The position numbers and the translations under genes were made by a program. The notes below the pieces were generated by a model. That model did no database searches and was not told where the DNA came from. It was given only the letters and a program-made list of their open reading frames with translations. 64,000 bases of DNA from Trachipleistophora hominis (Eukaryota; Microsporidia; Pleistophoridae), in assembly GCA_000316135.1 (NCBI GenBank), contig JH993935.1, positions 147,107-211,106 on the forward strand, in the 5' to 3' direction. This document shows positions 1 to 10,624 of this stretch, piece after piece. How positions within the stretch are numbered: position 1 is the first letter of the stretch; every line of letters starts with the position of its first letter.

Positions 1-442
1 TGTACAAGTGTACGAACAGGTTGCAGTAAGATTAGTGATGACTATCAGGAGTGAAACGAGAGTGAACAACGGATCACATGTTTTGAACTATTTGAAACTC
101 GAGTAGATATTATAAACGGTAATGTGGTGTACTTACATGAAAATTGCTTTTATTTATAAGTTTTAACAAGAATTATAGATATTACCGTTAGCTACGTCAA
201 AATGAAGTATTTATTGCTATTTTTGGAATATATTACGCTAAATTGTGCCATGTTTTGACCAAAACGGGAAAAAACAAGGATATCCATTTTTTACGTATGT
301 ACCGCGACCGAGAAGTATATCGATAGGGAAAACGCAGCCCTTGTTGTTTGTTTATATGATTCAGAAGAATGATAGATTGATCAGATTAAACACATTTGTT
401 TTATTTTAATGTATAAAAAGACGATGGGTTGCGCAAAATAGA
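1..442. other. AT-rich leader region upstream of the forkhead gene
   Basis: No coding region is supported here. The last 40 bases contain the likely core promoter of the forkhead gene: a TATA-like box at 412-418 and a GGG motif at 426-428, followed by the ATG at 443. Confidence 0.5.
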
Positions 443-1045
443 ATGTCTACATCTAAAAACATTGACACTGGCAGGCGCACAGGAAGAAAAAAGAACATTT
501 CCTATGCTGCGCTAATAGCACAGGCACTACTTAGCAGCGCAAATAATAGACTAACACTCAAGGAGATATATCACTTTATCTCTACGAACTATCCAGAATA
601 CACACTCCACAAGCAGGGGTGGCAAAACAGCATTAGACACAATTTATCGCTTAACAAAGCCTTCTACAAGGAGCCAAAGATCAAGGGCACGCCCGGAAAG
701 GGATCGCACTGGTCAATAGATCTTAAGGCAGCAAAGAATATTCTTGACAAGTCAGATAGGTCAATTAGAACGGCCTCACGCATACGACGTGGTTACGGAC
801 ACACCAACAGCTGTCTCAACCGAAAAAGGAGCCCGCTCTTGGGAGATATTCGTATATCTGACGAGAAGAAGAAAGGAGCACATAAAACGATTATTTTTAA
901 CGGCGACTTGAATCCCTACAATGAAAGCCTTGAGGCGTTTTTTGGACTTCCCAATCACCGCGATGATGAGAACGGTGATGATGGTGGTAAGGATAGGAAC
1001 GATTGGCAAAACTACTGCGGAGTTAACTCCTATTTTAAATTCTAA
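443..1045 (+). CDS. Forkhead (winged-helix) transcription factor
   Basis: A 200-residue protein whose N-terminal half is a forkhead DNA-binding domain (about residues 17-100). The recognition helix is nearly canonical: W60, Q61, N62, S63, I64, R65, H66, N67, then LSLNKAF, and the wing region has the expected GSHW (87-90). Forkhead proteins bind DNA as monomers and regulate transcription in the nucleus. The C-terminal 100 residues are basic then acidic (DDENGDDGGKD) and show no second domain. The start at 443 is the first ATG after a TATA-like box and a GGG motif 15 nt upstream. Only one forkhead gene is seen here; which class it belongs to cannot be told from the sequence alone. Family assignment is secure, target genes are unknown. 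Confidence 0.93.
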   Translation: MSTSKNIDTGRRTGRKKNISYAALIAQALLSSANNRLTLKEIYHFISTNYPEYTLHKQGWQNSIRHNLSLNKAFYKEPKIKGTPGKGSHWSIDLKAAKNILDKSDRSIRTASRIRRGYGHTNSCLNRKRSPLLGDIRISDEKKKGAHKTIIFNGDLNPYNESLEAFFGLPNHRDDENGDDGGKDRNDWQNYCGVNSYFKF

Positions 1046-2964
1046 TAAAAGACTTAGATAGAGCGATGTTATATGTTCCAACGTATTTTATACCTGAAGT
1101 CTGTATTTAAATATATACTATTACATATACCTATCACATTACTCCTTGGCAGTTGATTGCAAGTATGTCAACCATTCAATTAAAAATAACAATCTATCAA
1201 TATCAGTGTTTAATTAAAAATTGCCATAAATGTTTTTTTAATTATCCACCAATCATCAAGAATGACAGCAACGAAATTATTGCATGTTTAATATACAAGT
1301 CCCTGATCAATAATCTAATATTAGATAAGCCTTCTTACAAGTGATATGTAAATTCATATTTACCATTTAGTAAATTACGCTGTTAGCGGCAGGCAGATTA
1401 TGATGAAATAGTAGTTTAGATACTGCTGTAGTTCAACTTTCAACAAAATGGCTGCCAGCAAATCCATAACAGCAATAACCTTGTTTTTTGTATCAAATTA
1501 ATTATCCGCATTTTTTCTTTTAGCAAGGCTCACTGCTATACAAGAATATTCTTATTTCATCGAATTTACCTCGTGAACGATATTATATGATCAAAATACA
1601 CTTTGTGACTATTTTAAAAAAGTAAATTTAAGCTTAAAGTTATCTAAACTATAATTTTCGTCTATATTTACAGTGTGATATCATTTATTATTTTATATAA
1701 AGGTAATTTACAAATTAATTGATATAAATTTACAAAAAATATTTTACAAGTAACTATATAACTATTCATTGGTTGATTCACATGTGATATGCTATAGTGG
1801 TATGGAAGTGTGATAAATAAATTTAATTTAACATATAAGTATTTATCGATGCCTTATACTATAAATTTAAAGTGTTTGTGCACCTGTATAACAACTATTG
1901 AAGTGCACTTCAGAGGATATAATGGTATGGCTAATCACGAAATTGCTGATAGGTATAAATCATAATATACTCGTTAATCACTGATAATTTTTAAGTATAA
2001 TCAGTGTTATAGCATTCCATTGTTAGTATATCATATCAATTGCAGGCTATTTTGTGATTGATGGCTTTTATAAACATGTAACCAACTTATTTTTTTTCAT
2101 CAAGTGATTTTTAATATGGTTACATATAATTCTTGGCGCTAAAATTTTCTACTAATACATTATCACGTACTTTAGTATCATTATAAGTTTTTACATCTAC
2201 ACTACGTTGTACAGCAATAAAACAGTTGTTTTTGTTTGAAAGTCATTTTAATTAAATCTCCTTGCCACCACATACTAGCAATAAAACAGTAAATAGCTAC
2301 TTGAATTAAACAACTTGGATTGGTGTCAGGATTAAAATAATCAGTTGTGATAGTTTCTTTATAACAGAGAACATAAATTTGGTTAATTACTTACGATCAA
2401 CATATATTCGGCTCAAAATTTTTATTTATTGTTCCTTTAGAAAATTCCTTTTAGGACTTTTTGCATGAAGGCTCAACATATAACACGATACATAACATGA
2501 GATCATTGTTTACACTTTAAAATGGGCAAAACAACTTTTGTTAACGTTTGTATTTTGTCATACATTGGTTGATAAAAAATTACGGTGAGCGTTTTAAGAG
2601 GGGAGTCTACGTAGGCATCTGTGATTTTATATTTCTGTTAAAATGAAGAACTAAAATTGCATTTTTTTTGAAGGTTAATAATGATGTATTGTTTCGTTTT
2701 AACTAATCAACCTGTGGCCTTTCTCTGTATCAGTTTTAATATAGTCAAATTTTAATATGGTTACTTGATTTACTTTACCTTATGTAAGCGGTTTCAGCTG
2801 TATTTCTAGATTTTTCATCGCACATCCGTATGATATCGTATTTAAATATAAAAGAGTAATTTAGTAAAAAATATTACCTAATTATCCATTTTAATTAAGT
2901 TTTGTTCAATATGTTTACGGGTGTGAGGCACAGTGAAACGTAAAATATCATCGTTCATATTAAT
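1046..2964. other. AT-rich intergenic spacer
   Basis: No credible gene in 1.9 kb; open frames are short and lack a CCC/GGG start context. The only structured item is a short retroposon-like element at 2227-2276, listed separately. Confidence 0.5.
2213..2290 (-). mobile_element. Short retroposon, group A, with 14-bp target-site duplication
   Basis: Element body 2227-2276 read on the minus strand: AAGGAGATTTAATTAAAATG followed by ACTTTC and an A-rich tail, matching the 3' half of group A copies elsewhere. It is flanked by a perfect 14-bp direct repeat AGCAATAAAACAGT at 2213-2226 and 2277-2290, as expected of a target-site duplication. No coding capacity. Confidence 0.75.
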
Positions 2965-2972
2965 CCCCACCA

Positions 2973-3530
2973 ATGATCAAAAAAATAATTTTTTTCATCC
3001 AAGAGGCACCTTTTACGGGCACAGAAAAACACAAGGTTGCACAAAGCCGACCAGCAGCACCACCCCGTCCAGACATTACACATCATATTCTTCTTACTAT
3101 CATCGATTCTCCTTTATACAAATCCAATAGATGCAAAATTTACGTTAAAACGGTTAACAACATTTTGATAGAAATAAACGAGGGAACGCGGATACCACGG
3201 ACAACGACAAGATTCGTAGGTCTAATGAAGGATGTCTTACGGAAATTAAAAATAAAAGATGAGGATAAGACGCTCATGCGCGTAGTGAAAAGCAAAATAG
3301 ATTTTCCACCTGGTGCGGTCAAAATTGGCATGTCACGGAAAGGAGAAAGAATCAGCAAGGAACATTTTATAGCCAATGATGTAGTATTATACGTGAATGC
3401 TAAACAACGAGGCGAGGATGTCTTTGATGACGTAGATGTTCTCATGAAGGTTAGCGACTACGAACTGAGTGGTGCGGCAGCTGTCGGAAAAGCCATATTT
3501 TTCATTGAAGATATTCTAAACGTATTTTAA
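2973..3530 (+). CDS. EMG1: Nep1/Emg1 rRNA pseudouridine N1-methyltransferase
   Basis: Matches the SPOUT-class enzyme that methylates a hypermodified pseudouridine in small-subunit rRNA and also helps assemble the 40S subunit in the nucleolus. Family signatures are in order: RPDITHHILLTIIDSPL (about residues 32-48), VKTVNNILIEINEGTRIPRT with RFVGLM (about 58-85), FPPGAVKIGMS (about 112-122) and the C-terminal SDYELSGAAAVGKAIFFIEDIL. At 185 residues it is shorter than the roughly 250-residue yeast protein; what is missing is the N-terminal strand and linker region. The start is supported by CCCC at 2965-2968, 5 nt before the ATG. The neighbouring tRNA and unknown gene give no functional link. 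Confidence 0.93.
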   Translation: MIKKIIFFIQEAPFTGTEKHKVAQSRPAAPPRPDITHHILLTIIDSPLYKSNRCKIYVKTVNNILIEINEGTRIPRTTTRFVGLMKDVLRKLKIKDEDKTLMRVVKSKIDFPPGAVKIGMSRKGERISKEHFIANDVVLYVNAKQRGEDVFDDVDVLMKVSDYELSGAAAVGKAIFFIEDILNVF

Positions 3531-3775
3531 GTAATAAATCTTTATTCATGATTTGTTTTATTTCTATGGTTAGACATGTGATTTGCACATTATTTTAATC
3601 GAAAAGTATATCTGTATAGAGTGATACTGCTACATAACGTTAACATGATATATTTCAGCTCGTTTTAAAACATAATCGGCAATGCCGAGTTTCTTATATG
3701 TTGGTGATTAGATATTCCCATAATTGATATGTTATAATATAACCCATTATAAAACATAATATGTAGCTACATCGA

Positions 3776-3847
3776 TCCGTGATGGTCCAGTGGTTAGGAT
3801 TACGGTCTCTCACACCGTAGGCCCGAGTTCGATTCTCGGTCACGGAA
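3776..3847 (+). tRNA. tRNA-Glu(CUC)
   Basis: A complete 72-nt cloverleaf without intron. Acceptor stem 3776-3782 pairs perfectly with 3840-3846, discriminator A at 3847. Anticodon stem 3802-3806 with 3814-3818 encloses the loop CTCTCAC, anticodon CTC at 3809-3811. T stem CCGAG/CTCGG (3823-3827, 3835-3839) encloses TTCGATT. The internal A and B boxes for RNA polymerase III are intact. It lies 71 bp upstream of the next gene. Confidence 0.97.
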
Positions 3848-3918
3848 ATTTCTTTTGTCAGTTTGATCAGATCAATCATCCAGATTTTGCCCGTATTATT
3901 TAAACAATTTTGTCCCCA

Positions 3919-4230
3919 ATGAACATGTTGAGAAACAAAGATATATTTAAATACGAATGCGTACGAGGCAAAGGCCCTCTTCGTAAATTTATACGAACTT
4001 CGTATCCTCGCTTGATCACATATTCGTGCCCGAATGACATCCATGTGCTGCTTTGCAAGGAAAAAAGCTTCGAATTTTTGCAGAGAAGTGGTGTGGTTAA
4101 AGAGAATGTACCATTTTTACGTGTTGAAGGCGAGGAGGTATCTCTGCCGTTTAGTTTTAAGTTTATTGAGGCGTATGACGATACGCCATATTTAGCCATC
4201 GTTATGAAGTTAAGAGAAAGAAAAGATTAA
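3919..4230 (+). CDS. Uncharacterised 103-residue protein
   Basis: I do not recognise the family. The start is the ATG at 3919, placed one base after a CCCC motif (3914-3917), which strongly suggests a real transcribed gene. The protein is mixed hydrophobic and charged with a basic N-terminal third (residues about 1-32), no signal peptide and no membrane segment, so it is probably soluble and intracellular. The second half has an alternating pattern compatible with beta strands (FLRVEGEEVSLPFSFKF, then YLAIVMKL). A small RNA-binding or complex-subunit role is possible but only a guess. Confidence 0.75.
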   Translation: MNMLRNKDIFKYECVRGKGPLRKFIRTSYPRLITYSCPNDIHVLLCKEKSFEFLQRSGVVKENVPFLRVEGEEVSLPFSFKFIEAYDDTPYLAIVMKLRERKD

Positions 4231-4506
4231 ATCGTAACTTAACGCACACTGTCCAGCTTTTTTAAACGATAATATGTGCGATAACTCGTAGAAAGTACTT
4301 ATCAGCCTATTGAGTGCATATCTGTGCACGTATTTGCACTTTTAGTTTTCTAAACACGATAAAGCGTGTTTGCACGTCTCCTCTTCATATAAGAACAAAA
4401 TTGTATTATACCGCTCTTTTTATTTCTTCACCCGTTACCCAAATGCCTATGTTACTCTCGCTAGCAATCAAATTCTCGTTTCAAAGTTCCTCCCAATTTT
4501 TATCCC

Positions 4507-5010
4507 ATGGCCCTTTTGCTCTACGTCACCAATCCGTTTCCCGGACACAAAACGAATTTTGTTGACTTTCTCAAACGCGTCACCAAGACAACACGAGTAC
4601 GGGTGTTTCAGATTGGAAGCACCATCCTACCATTTTACTTTCTAGTATTCGACTCAAGAAACGATCTGCAGGCTGCCGTTAATATCCTTGATATTGTCAA
4701 ACGGCAATTTATAGCCAAACTTGAGTTTTACACTGAGCAAAACATAAAAATACAAAATATGAGTCTTTCTAAAGGTTTGAGCGCTGTTATCAAAGAATAT
4801 GAAGAGTGTGCCAACGAAAACGCAGTGCTTGATAAGTTTATGTCTGAGTTACGTGGTGATGAAAATAAAGACCCGGTAAAAGAAATGTCGGCAATTTACG
4901 AAAAGCTCGTGGTCAATTGGATGGAGCAAGAAAAGGAGATTAAAGACGAGTTTTTGAAAAGATTGAGGATCATCGAATCGAAACGAAAGAAAACGTCTGA
5001 TAAACAATGA
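4507..5010 (+). CDS. Uncharacterised 167-residue protein with C-terminal helical region
   Basis: Unknown family. CCC (4504-4506) abuts the ATG directly, the tightest promoter-to-start spacing type in this window. The first 70 residues have a strand-helix-strand-strand-helix rhythm (LLLYVTNPF, FVDFLKRV, RVRVFQIG, FYFLVFDS, LQAAVNILDIV) that resembles a degenerate RRM-like fold; this is inference. The remaining 95 residues are charged and probably form helices or a coiled coil (about 85-167) ending in a very basic tail. No signal peptide or membrane segment, so likely cytosolic or nuclear. Confidence 0.75.
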   Translation: MALLLYVTNPFPGHKTNFVDFLKRVTKTTRVRVFQIGSTILPFYFLVFDSRNDLQAAVNILDIVKRQFIAKLEFYTEQNIKIQNMSLSKGLSAVIKEYEECANENAVLDKFMSELRGDENKDPVKEMSAIYEKLVVNWMEQEKEIKDEFLKRLRIIESKRKKTSDKQ

Positions 5011-5576
5011 ATATGTCATAATTTGTATAAAATAGGGTTCATCTGACTATAATAGCACAAACTGAGAGGCCGTACCACGAACAATTGATAAAAAACGCCA
5101 TAACACGTGCAAAAAGAGAACTTATAGATTGGTGTACGGAGCTAAGATATAATAACGGAGATGAATATTAATTTAGCACCGCCTTTCGTAACACAGGGCT
5201 GTATTCAACAAGAAATTGTATTTAATAGACACGATTACCGCAGTGTTGCTAATATATCACGATATAATTTGTGTTCTACAACGATGCGGTATAAAACGAA
5301 ATAGCAGTACAACACAAGGAATTTGTTCGCAGTCCTTCTTTAATAAAGGCGTCTTTATTTAATTTCATTATCCAATAATACACACAGACATTTTAATATA
5401 CACAGACATTTCTTTGCAGGTAATCGATACAATTCCTTTAATAAATTTGTAAAGCCGGCAGAATGATTCACTTCTTGAAGAACAGCTTGTTGGCTGCAAC
5501 ATAATACCAAGCTCACAATGAAACAACATGTTGGCCCATAACATAATACCAAGCTCACAATAAATTTACCATTTAC
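5011..5576. other. Convergent intergenic region with short repeats
   Basis: Lies between the 3' ends of two convergent genes. Contains a two-copy 42-bp repeat at about 5488-5571 (core AACATAATACCAAGCTCACAA at 5498 and 5540 shares over 20 bases) ending right at the CDC73 stop, and a doubled ACACAGACATTT near 5390-5410. A minus-strand open frame here lacks a start context and is not called. Confidence 0.5.
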
Positions 5577-6410
5577 TTAGAAAGAAGTGCGTTTTAAGTA
5601 ATTTTCAATGTCCCTCCAAATTTTGTTCACCAGCCCAAAATTTCCCGCCTCATTCTCAACCAGCACATCCTCAAATTCGTAATTAGTGTTGCAAATCTGC
5701 TGGTCAGCCGTATGTACGAAATAGACCGGACATGCCCATTTACTTCGACCGCCAAAAAAATCATCGGACTGATTAATATCAAAATCGTTGTTTCTTCTTG
5801 TTTCATCGTATTTATCCTTGTATACATCAAGCAAAGTGCTTATTTGCCATTCACTTCCATCCAAAAATACGGCCACTACATCAGCATGTACTGTACCGTG
5901 CCACTTCGTCATAAAAATAAAGTTTGCCGTGCACATTTCCATTTTTCTCTTCAGCTTGTGCTCGTTCACGAGCATATTTTTGATGTCCAACGGCGGGTTC
6001 TTAAAGCTGCCCGTGCTAAACACGTTCAAACAGTTAAAAATGTTTATCTTTGATGAATAGGACGCCGGCACAAGAATAACATACTCCTTACGTACGACAT
6101 GGTTCAAAATAAACCTGAAATCGTATTGTAAATTAAACTTGTTTTTATCGTATTTTTCAAGTGGATACACTTTCTCTGCCAGGTAATACATCAGTTTGCT
6201 GTCCACCACGGGTATATCGTTCTCTAGGGCAAGCTTTGCATACATCTCAAACGGCATCGTCTCGTGCTGCACGTAAAACAGGATCTGCAGGAGCGTGTAG
6301 GTTTTTTCTTCAATTTCTATATATTTGTTATCGATGATTTTATGATCAGCTATTATTTTCTTGTCGGATATTTCGTAGCCGTCTGTAAGCAGTGATCGTA
6401 AAACATCCAT
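5577..6410 (-). CDS. CDC73: Cdc73/parafibromin, Paf1-complex subunit
   Basis: A 277-residue Cdc73 homologue, a subunit of the Paf1 complex that travels with RNA polymerase II and promotes elongation and histone modification. Two family regions are visible. The N-terminal part (about 1-82) has YTLLQILFYVQ, then PFEMYAKLALENDIPVV and LMYYL, as in the Cdc73 N domain. The C-terminal Ras-like domain (about 105-277) has YVILVPASYSSKINIFN, the DVVAVFLDGSEWQ motif (strand plus W), and the terminal VNKIWRDIENYL helix. It is far shorter than the yeast (393) or human (531) proteins; the linker is almost absent. The start is supported by CCC (minus strand) at 6423-6425, 12 nt upstream. Confidence 0.92.
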   Translation of the reverse strand: MDVLRSLLTDGYEISDKKIIADHKIIDNKYIEIEEKTYTLLQILFYVQHETMPFEMYAKLALENDIPVVDSKLMYYLAEKVYPLEKYDKNKFNLQYDFRFILNHVVRKEYVILVPASYSSKINIFNCLNVFSTGSFKNPPLDIKNMLVNEHKLKRKMEMCTANFIFMTKWHGTVHADVVAVFLDGSEWQISTLLDVYKDKYDETRRNNDFDINQSDDFFGGRSKWACPVYFVHTADQQICNTNYEFEDVLVENEAGNFGLVNKIWRDIENYLKRTSF

Positions 6411-8910
6411 GTGTTGCAGAGAGGGTGCGTCATTATTTTGAAATAATACAGATCGTCATAAAAATAAAAATTGCCGGTTTTGCGTTGTTCATCGGGCACT
6501 TTGGTGCTAATGGCAATTTGTAATGGCTAAACGTGATAAATGGCCAATTTATTAATTTTGGTTGAAACTAAGAATCTGCATTTTAATTTCTACGTAAAGC
6601 TGAATTGACAAAATGAACCAAAGACCGATGGTCATGGTTGGTCCTGTGGACCAGATGAGTAAAATGAATGAGAAACTGACCATGGTTGGTCCTGTGGACC
6701 AGATGAGTAAAATGAATGAGAAACTGACCATGGTTACTTCCAACAGACCAGAAAAGTGCGTTAAAGTGAATAGTGGTGATAAATGAACATGTTTAGTTTA
6801 AAAGTAGTAAAAGACTGATAGTGGTCATCATTCACATTCTTTACCAGGTAACTGCAATACGCATAGTTAAATTCTTCGAATGATTAATTCGTGGTGCTAA
6901 CTGGTAAATACTGATCAGACAATCACAGCATCTATAGAATTAAATTGTTCTGTACGTAACAAATTTGCATATTTTCTTCGTTTTTATATCACATGAGAAT
7001 GAGAACTGCGCTTAAAAGAGGATTGTTATACGTATTACGTATCATTGGGCTTAGAATATTCTTGGCTATATCATCAATATTTTTATCCCGATTGAACGTT
7101 GAACAATGGCCAAAACTATGATAAACAATTACAACGATTCTTTAAATGAACGGCAATTTTCATCAAAACTGTTTATCCCAGCACGTAATTTCCCGAAATA
7201 AACAATAAACTCCCGTTTTTAACACACATCCACATCTAAAGATGATATTAGATGCCAATTTTTTCACTTGTTACTTAATATACCATCATATACGCTATTT
7301 TGACGAAAAGAAACAATTTTGCAGAAGTAATAGTTATTGTAATGGCACTTCTTCAATTGTTTATTAAAAGGCATCATCTTTACGTTTCTTTGCTACAAAT
7401 TTGTGTTGTATCCAACTGTAACCATGTCAAGCTAAGAGAATTATTACTTAAAGTTAAAAATATTTTTAAAAACGTAAAAGCGCTTCTTTCCATCTTTAAC
7501 ACATTATTACTTGAATTTAATTATACAAATATTTAAAATGCTCATTGATATACAACGTATAACACTGTGCTAAAATTTATAGGTAAGACGTGTTATTCAC
7601 ACCAACTTGTCTTAACATATGAAACATTTCTAGCCCGCCTTCTACCATCATAAGTAATTAAATTATTACAGATTGTTAAATAATGAACGTACTATCGTGT
7701 TCGACCCGTGTATTTCTTAGAACACGAACGTTCTCTCTTAAATTGGTTTATTCAATAAAAGAGTAAGCAAAATGCACATGATTGTCTTTTCTTTTGTGTT
7801 AAATGGTTATGTATTAGAAATATTACTGAAAACAATCCATTTATCATATTTAGCTATTTGTTCGTTTAATTATTACCAGAGTATCAATAAATTTAATCTC
7901 ATAGAGCACGTTTAGGATAACAATTTGGTACTTAAACATATTTTTATTAAAAAATGAATAGGTCAACGATCTAATAACGATATGAATAATAAAACAGCGT
8001 CAATTTGATGCAAATATGCTATTTTATCAAGATAAAAATTACGTTCAGCGATTAAACTGCGAGAATAGCAATTTATGGGTAGAATAAGATTAATAGGTAC
8101 CAATTATAGTACAATCATAGATTTAATTATCATGATTTCTTCATTTCTACCTTAAAACGTAATGTCACGATGATAATTGATCTATCCAAACATTTTGTAC
8201 CAATACATTACTTTATACGGTAGATCATTAAAATAAGTGTTAGAATATGTAAATACCACACTTAATACGCTATCATTGATCTATGCTTTAACATAATCCG
8301 TAATAACTGCAAATAACACACTGGTGTTCTTGTGTACGATGGATTTATCGATTATTTGACCGGGTTGCGTAGAATAAGTGTTCTATTTTGTGTTCATTCA
8401 TTTTAAAAGAAAGAAAAACGTAGCACAACGTTTTATAAGGTGGAATTAACAGCAATCGCCTACAATTAACAATCACGCAACTAATACAGACTCATAAGAG
8501 AAATATAAACGAACAGCAGAACTAAAACATCACAAACACGACTCGTATTCTTTTTCGTATGAAAATCGCTGATTGCTAAGTAAAAAGTATCGTGTTAATG
8601 GCTTAACACGAGACATTGTAAAAATTTTGAAAATCGCTGTGATCGTGGAAACACGGCATGCCCTTGTTAAGTCAAAGCGTCTACCTCTTATACGTTAAAG
8701 TAAAATATGTTCATTGAAATGATATCTGCAATCAAAAACAAAGGTACCAGAATGAACGCAGCTCAAACAAAGATAAAACCACGGTTTAATAACAGATTAA
8801 AATTCATATCTTGTACGCATAGGACATTAGGCAACAAGACGATATTAATATTCACCACTAATCCCAATCTTACCACATCACACGTATAGAGAAACTAAGT
8901 TTTTACTCCT
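6411..8910. other. AT-rich intergenic spacer
   Basis: 2.5 kb without a convincing gene. Apart from the 48-bp repeat region near 6613-6786 (listed), open frames at 7300-7536 and 8707-8889 have no CCC/GGG start context and no recognisable content, so they are not called. Confidence 0.5.
6613..6786 (+). repeat. Two-copy 48-bp tandem repeat, degenerate group A element, with a 57-codon ORF
   Basis: Perfect 48-bp units at 6633-6680 and 6681-6728, followed by a third partial copy. Each unit contains the hairpin-forming GGTCC-TGT-GGACC. The region begins with ATGAACCAAAGACCGATGGT, the same 5' end as group A dispersed elements, so it is probably an internally amplified copy. It also encodes an uninterrupted 57-residue reading frame (6613-6786) in which 48 bp gives a 16-residue repeat (MVGPVDQMSKMNEKLT). 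There is no CCC/GGG motif, so expression is doubtful. Confidence 0.7.
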
Positions 8911-9084
8911 TTATTTCGCTAGAGGGTCCTTATCGTGAAAAGGAGGGATTTCATACATTATCTTTAGTCTAACACGTTCTGCTGAAAACACATCGATGGG
9001 TGAAAACCTTGCGGGGTGTGAGTCCGTCTCATTCTGGTCTAGCGTGTATATTTTCTTGCCATCCAAAATTCGGTGTTTTAGCAT
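8911..9084 (-). CDS. NOP10: Nop10, H/ACA ribonucleoprotein subunit
   Basis: A 57-residue protein that matches Nop10, the small H/ACA snoRNP component that holds Cbf5 (pseudouridine synthase) in active form in the nucleolus. The diagnostic core is IYTLDQ followed by DSHPARFSPIDVFSAERVRLK (about residues 12-40), matching the family YTL...SAHPARFSPDDKYSRHR pattern. Length is the usual one (yeast 58). Eukaryotic Nop10 lacks the archaeal zinc cysteines and so does this one. The ATG at 9084 was preferred over an upstream ATG because a run of CCCCGCCCCCC (plus-strand G run 9090-9101) lies just upstream and the resulting length fits. Together with Nep1 and RRP17 it belongs to ribosome biogenesis, but the genes are not clustered. 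Confidence 0.95.
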   Translation of the reverse strand: MLKHRILDGKKIYTLDQNETDSHPARFSPIDVFSAERVRLKIMYEIPPFHDKDPLAK

Positions 9085-10105
9085 ACGGAGGGGGGGCGGG
9101 GACAAAAATTGCATTTTTGAAGGAGCCAATCAATGAGGTATCGAGGATGTGACGCATTACTCGGCCTTGATACATTTTAAATAAACTACAAATTATAAAA
9201 ATACTTACAAATTAAAATGACTGCTAGGCGCTATACTGAATGATACGCTTTGTTGTTTCTAAATATTTATTTACACTGCGAAGTTCATAACTCTAAAAAC
9301 CAAGATAGAGTACGAATCCATTACATACACTACGTCCTTTACGTTAAATGATTTTGTTCTTCATTACTATCATAAATATCTTTAGGTATGCGGATAAATA
9401 CGTCGCAACAATAAATCAAAATTTCTGACAAGATCAATACAATTCTTTTCTGGTTTTGGATGATAGCCGTTATTAGTAAATTTGTGTAAAACGTTTACAA
9501 GGAAATAAACAGCATCACAATCAAACGTATTACTTCATCTGTCACCATGACAACGTTTACGTTATAATACTAAGTTATCGATGCTGCTTCTGCAAAGCTG
9601 CCATTCCAACCGGAGGGGGGCATCTTTTGACGTAAATATAATTAAACATTATGATTAACAAATACGTGCGCCGTTAATATTCTGGTCCAAATTTAATATG
9701 ATAAATACAACAAGGATGTGCAGTTCTCTTCATTTAGAATATTTGAATAACTTATCAGTTCATAAAAACAATATTATATCTTGATATTGTATCGTAGAAT
9801 GCGGACAAAAAAGGCAAACAAAGATAAAAATTTTTACTTCGTTTCCGGTAAAATTTTTGTCGGCTGAATTTTTCAAGTTTTATGACAATTTTATCATTGA
9901 GTGTCTTATCAAAGCTTCAAATCGACACATTATGATATTTTGACTAAAGCGTGACATATGGTTTTGCCTGCATCGCCGATTTGTGCAAAGAATGCCAAAA
10001 CACGATGTTTGGCTACTAACCCGGGTCCGATTATAAAAAATAACAAATGTCATAATTTTTTCAATGGAGGCTGAATGACGAATGAAAGTGTGAGGAGCAT
10101 TATAA
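9085..10105. other. AT-rich spacer with an orphan C-run start context
   Basis: No gene called. On the minus strand a CCCCCC run (plus strand 9615-9620) is followed after about 12 nt by an ATG whose frame closes after nine codons. In this genome such runs normally mark starts, so a very short, spliced or non-coding transcript is possible. Confidence 0.35.
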
Positions 10106-10624
10106 ATGAGATATTTTATACATACATGCCATCTTATGTATAGATACATCAAGATTCTTTGGTGTGCTCAAAATCTATCAAACATAAACGTCATTTTTAG
10201 CACCTATTATAGCGCCATCTTTTGTTTCACGACATTGAAAGAGATGTATTATGAGGATATTGGTGTTTTTTCTGAATGTAAAAATCCCGATAAAACTGAT
10301 AACCAGCGGATATGCATTTTATGTCACTCGATATATTGTGATTGCCATGCAAATTCACTCTTTTTTATTCCCTTGTTCATCTTACTTTGCTTTGTTACAA
10401 TAGGTAAATTCAATGTTTTAATAACTCGTTCTCTTCAGTTAAAGCCTCCATTTGGATCGTCCCGTCTTGTAATTTTACATTCAATGTTCTTAAAGGATAT
10501 GGTTCTACAAACCACAATAAATTTATTTAAAAGTAAGAAACATATAACTCTTTTTCTTCTCTTCTTCTTGGCAAAACTCTATTATTTCTATAAGCTTACA
10601 TGTGGAAATTTCATAAGTATCTAA
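10106..10624 (+). CDS. Doubtful 172-residue open frame, partly antisense to a homeodomain gene
   Basis: An ATG-started frame, long for this base composition, with one or two hydrophobic stretches (SLFFIPLFILLCFVTIG around residues 84-100) and a cysteine cluster CHSIYCDC. Against it: no CCC/GGG or TATA context, no recognised family, and its last 100 bases overlap the 3' end of the homeodomain gene on the other strand. It may be a decayed gene or chance. Confidence 0.2.
   Translation: MRYFIHTCHLMYRYIKILWCAQNLSNINVIFSTYYSAIFCFTTLKEMYYEDIGVFSECKNPDKTDNQRICILCHSIYCDCHANSLFFIPLFILLCFVTIGKFNVLITRSLQLKPPFGSSRLVILHSMFLKDMVLQTTINLFKSKKHITLFLLFFLAKLYYFYKLTCGNFISI

Noticed and set aside
7300..7536. 78-codon frame on the plus strand
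   Set aside because: Begins at TTG, first ATG is internal, no CCC/GGG motif, AT-driven composition.
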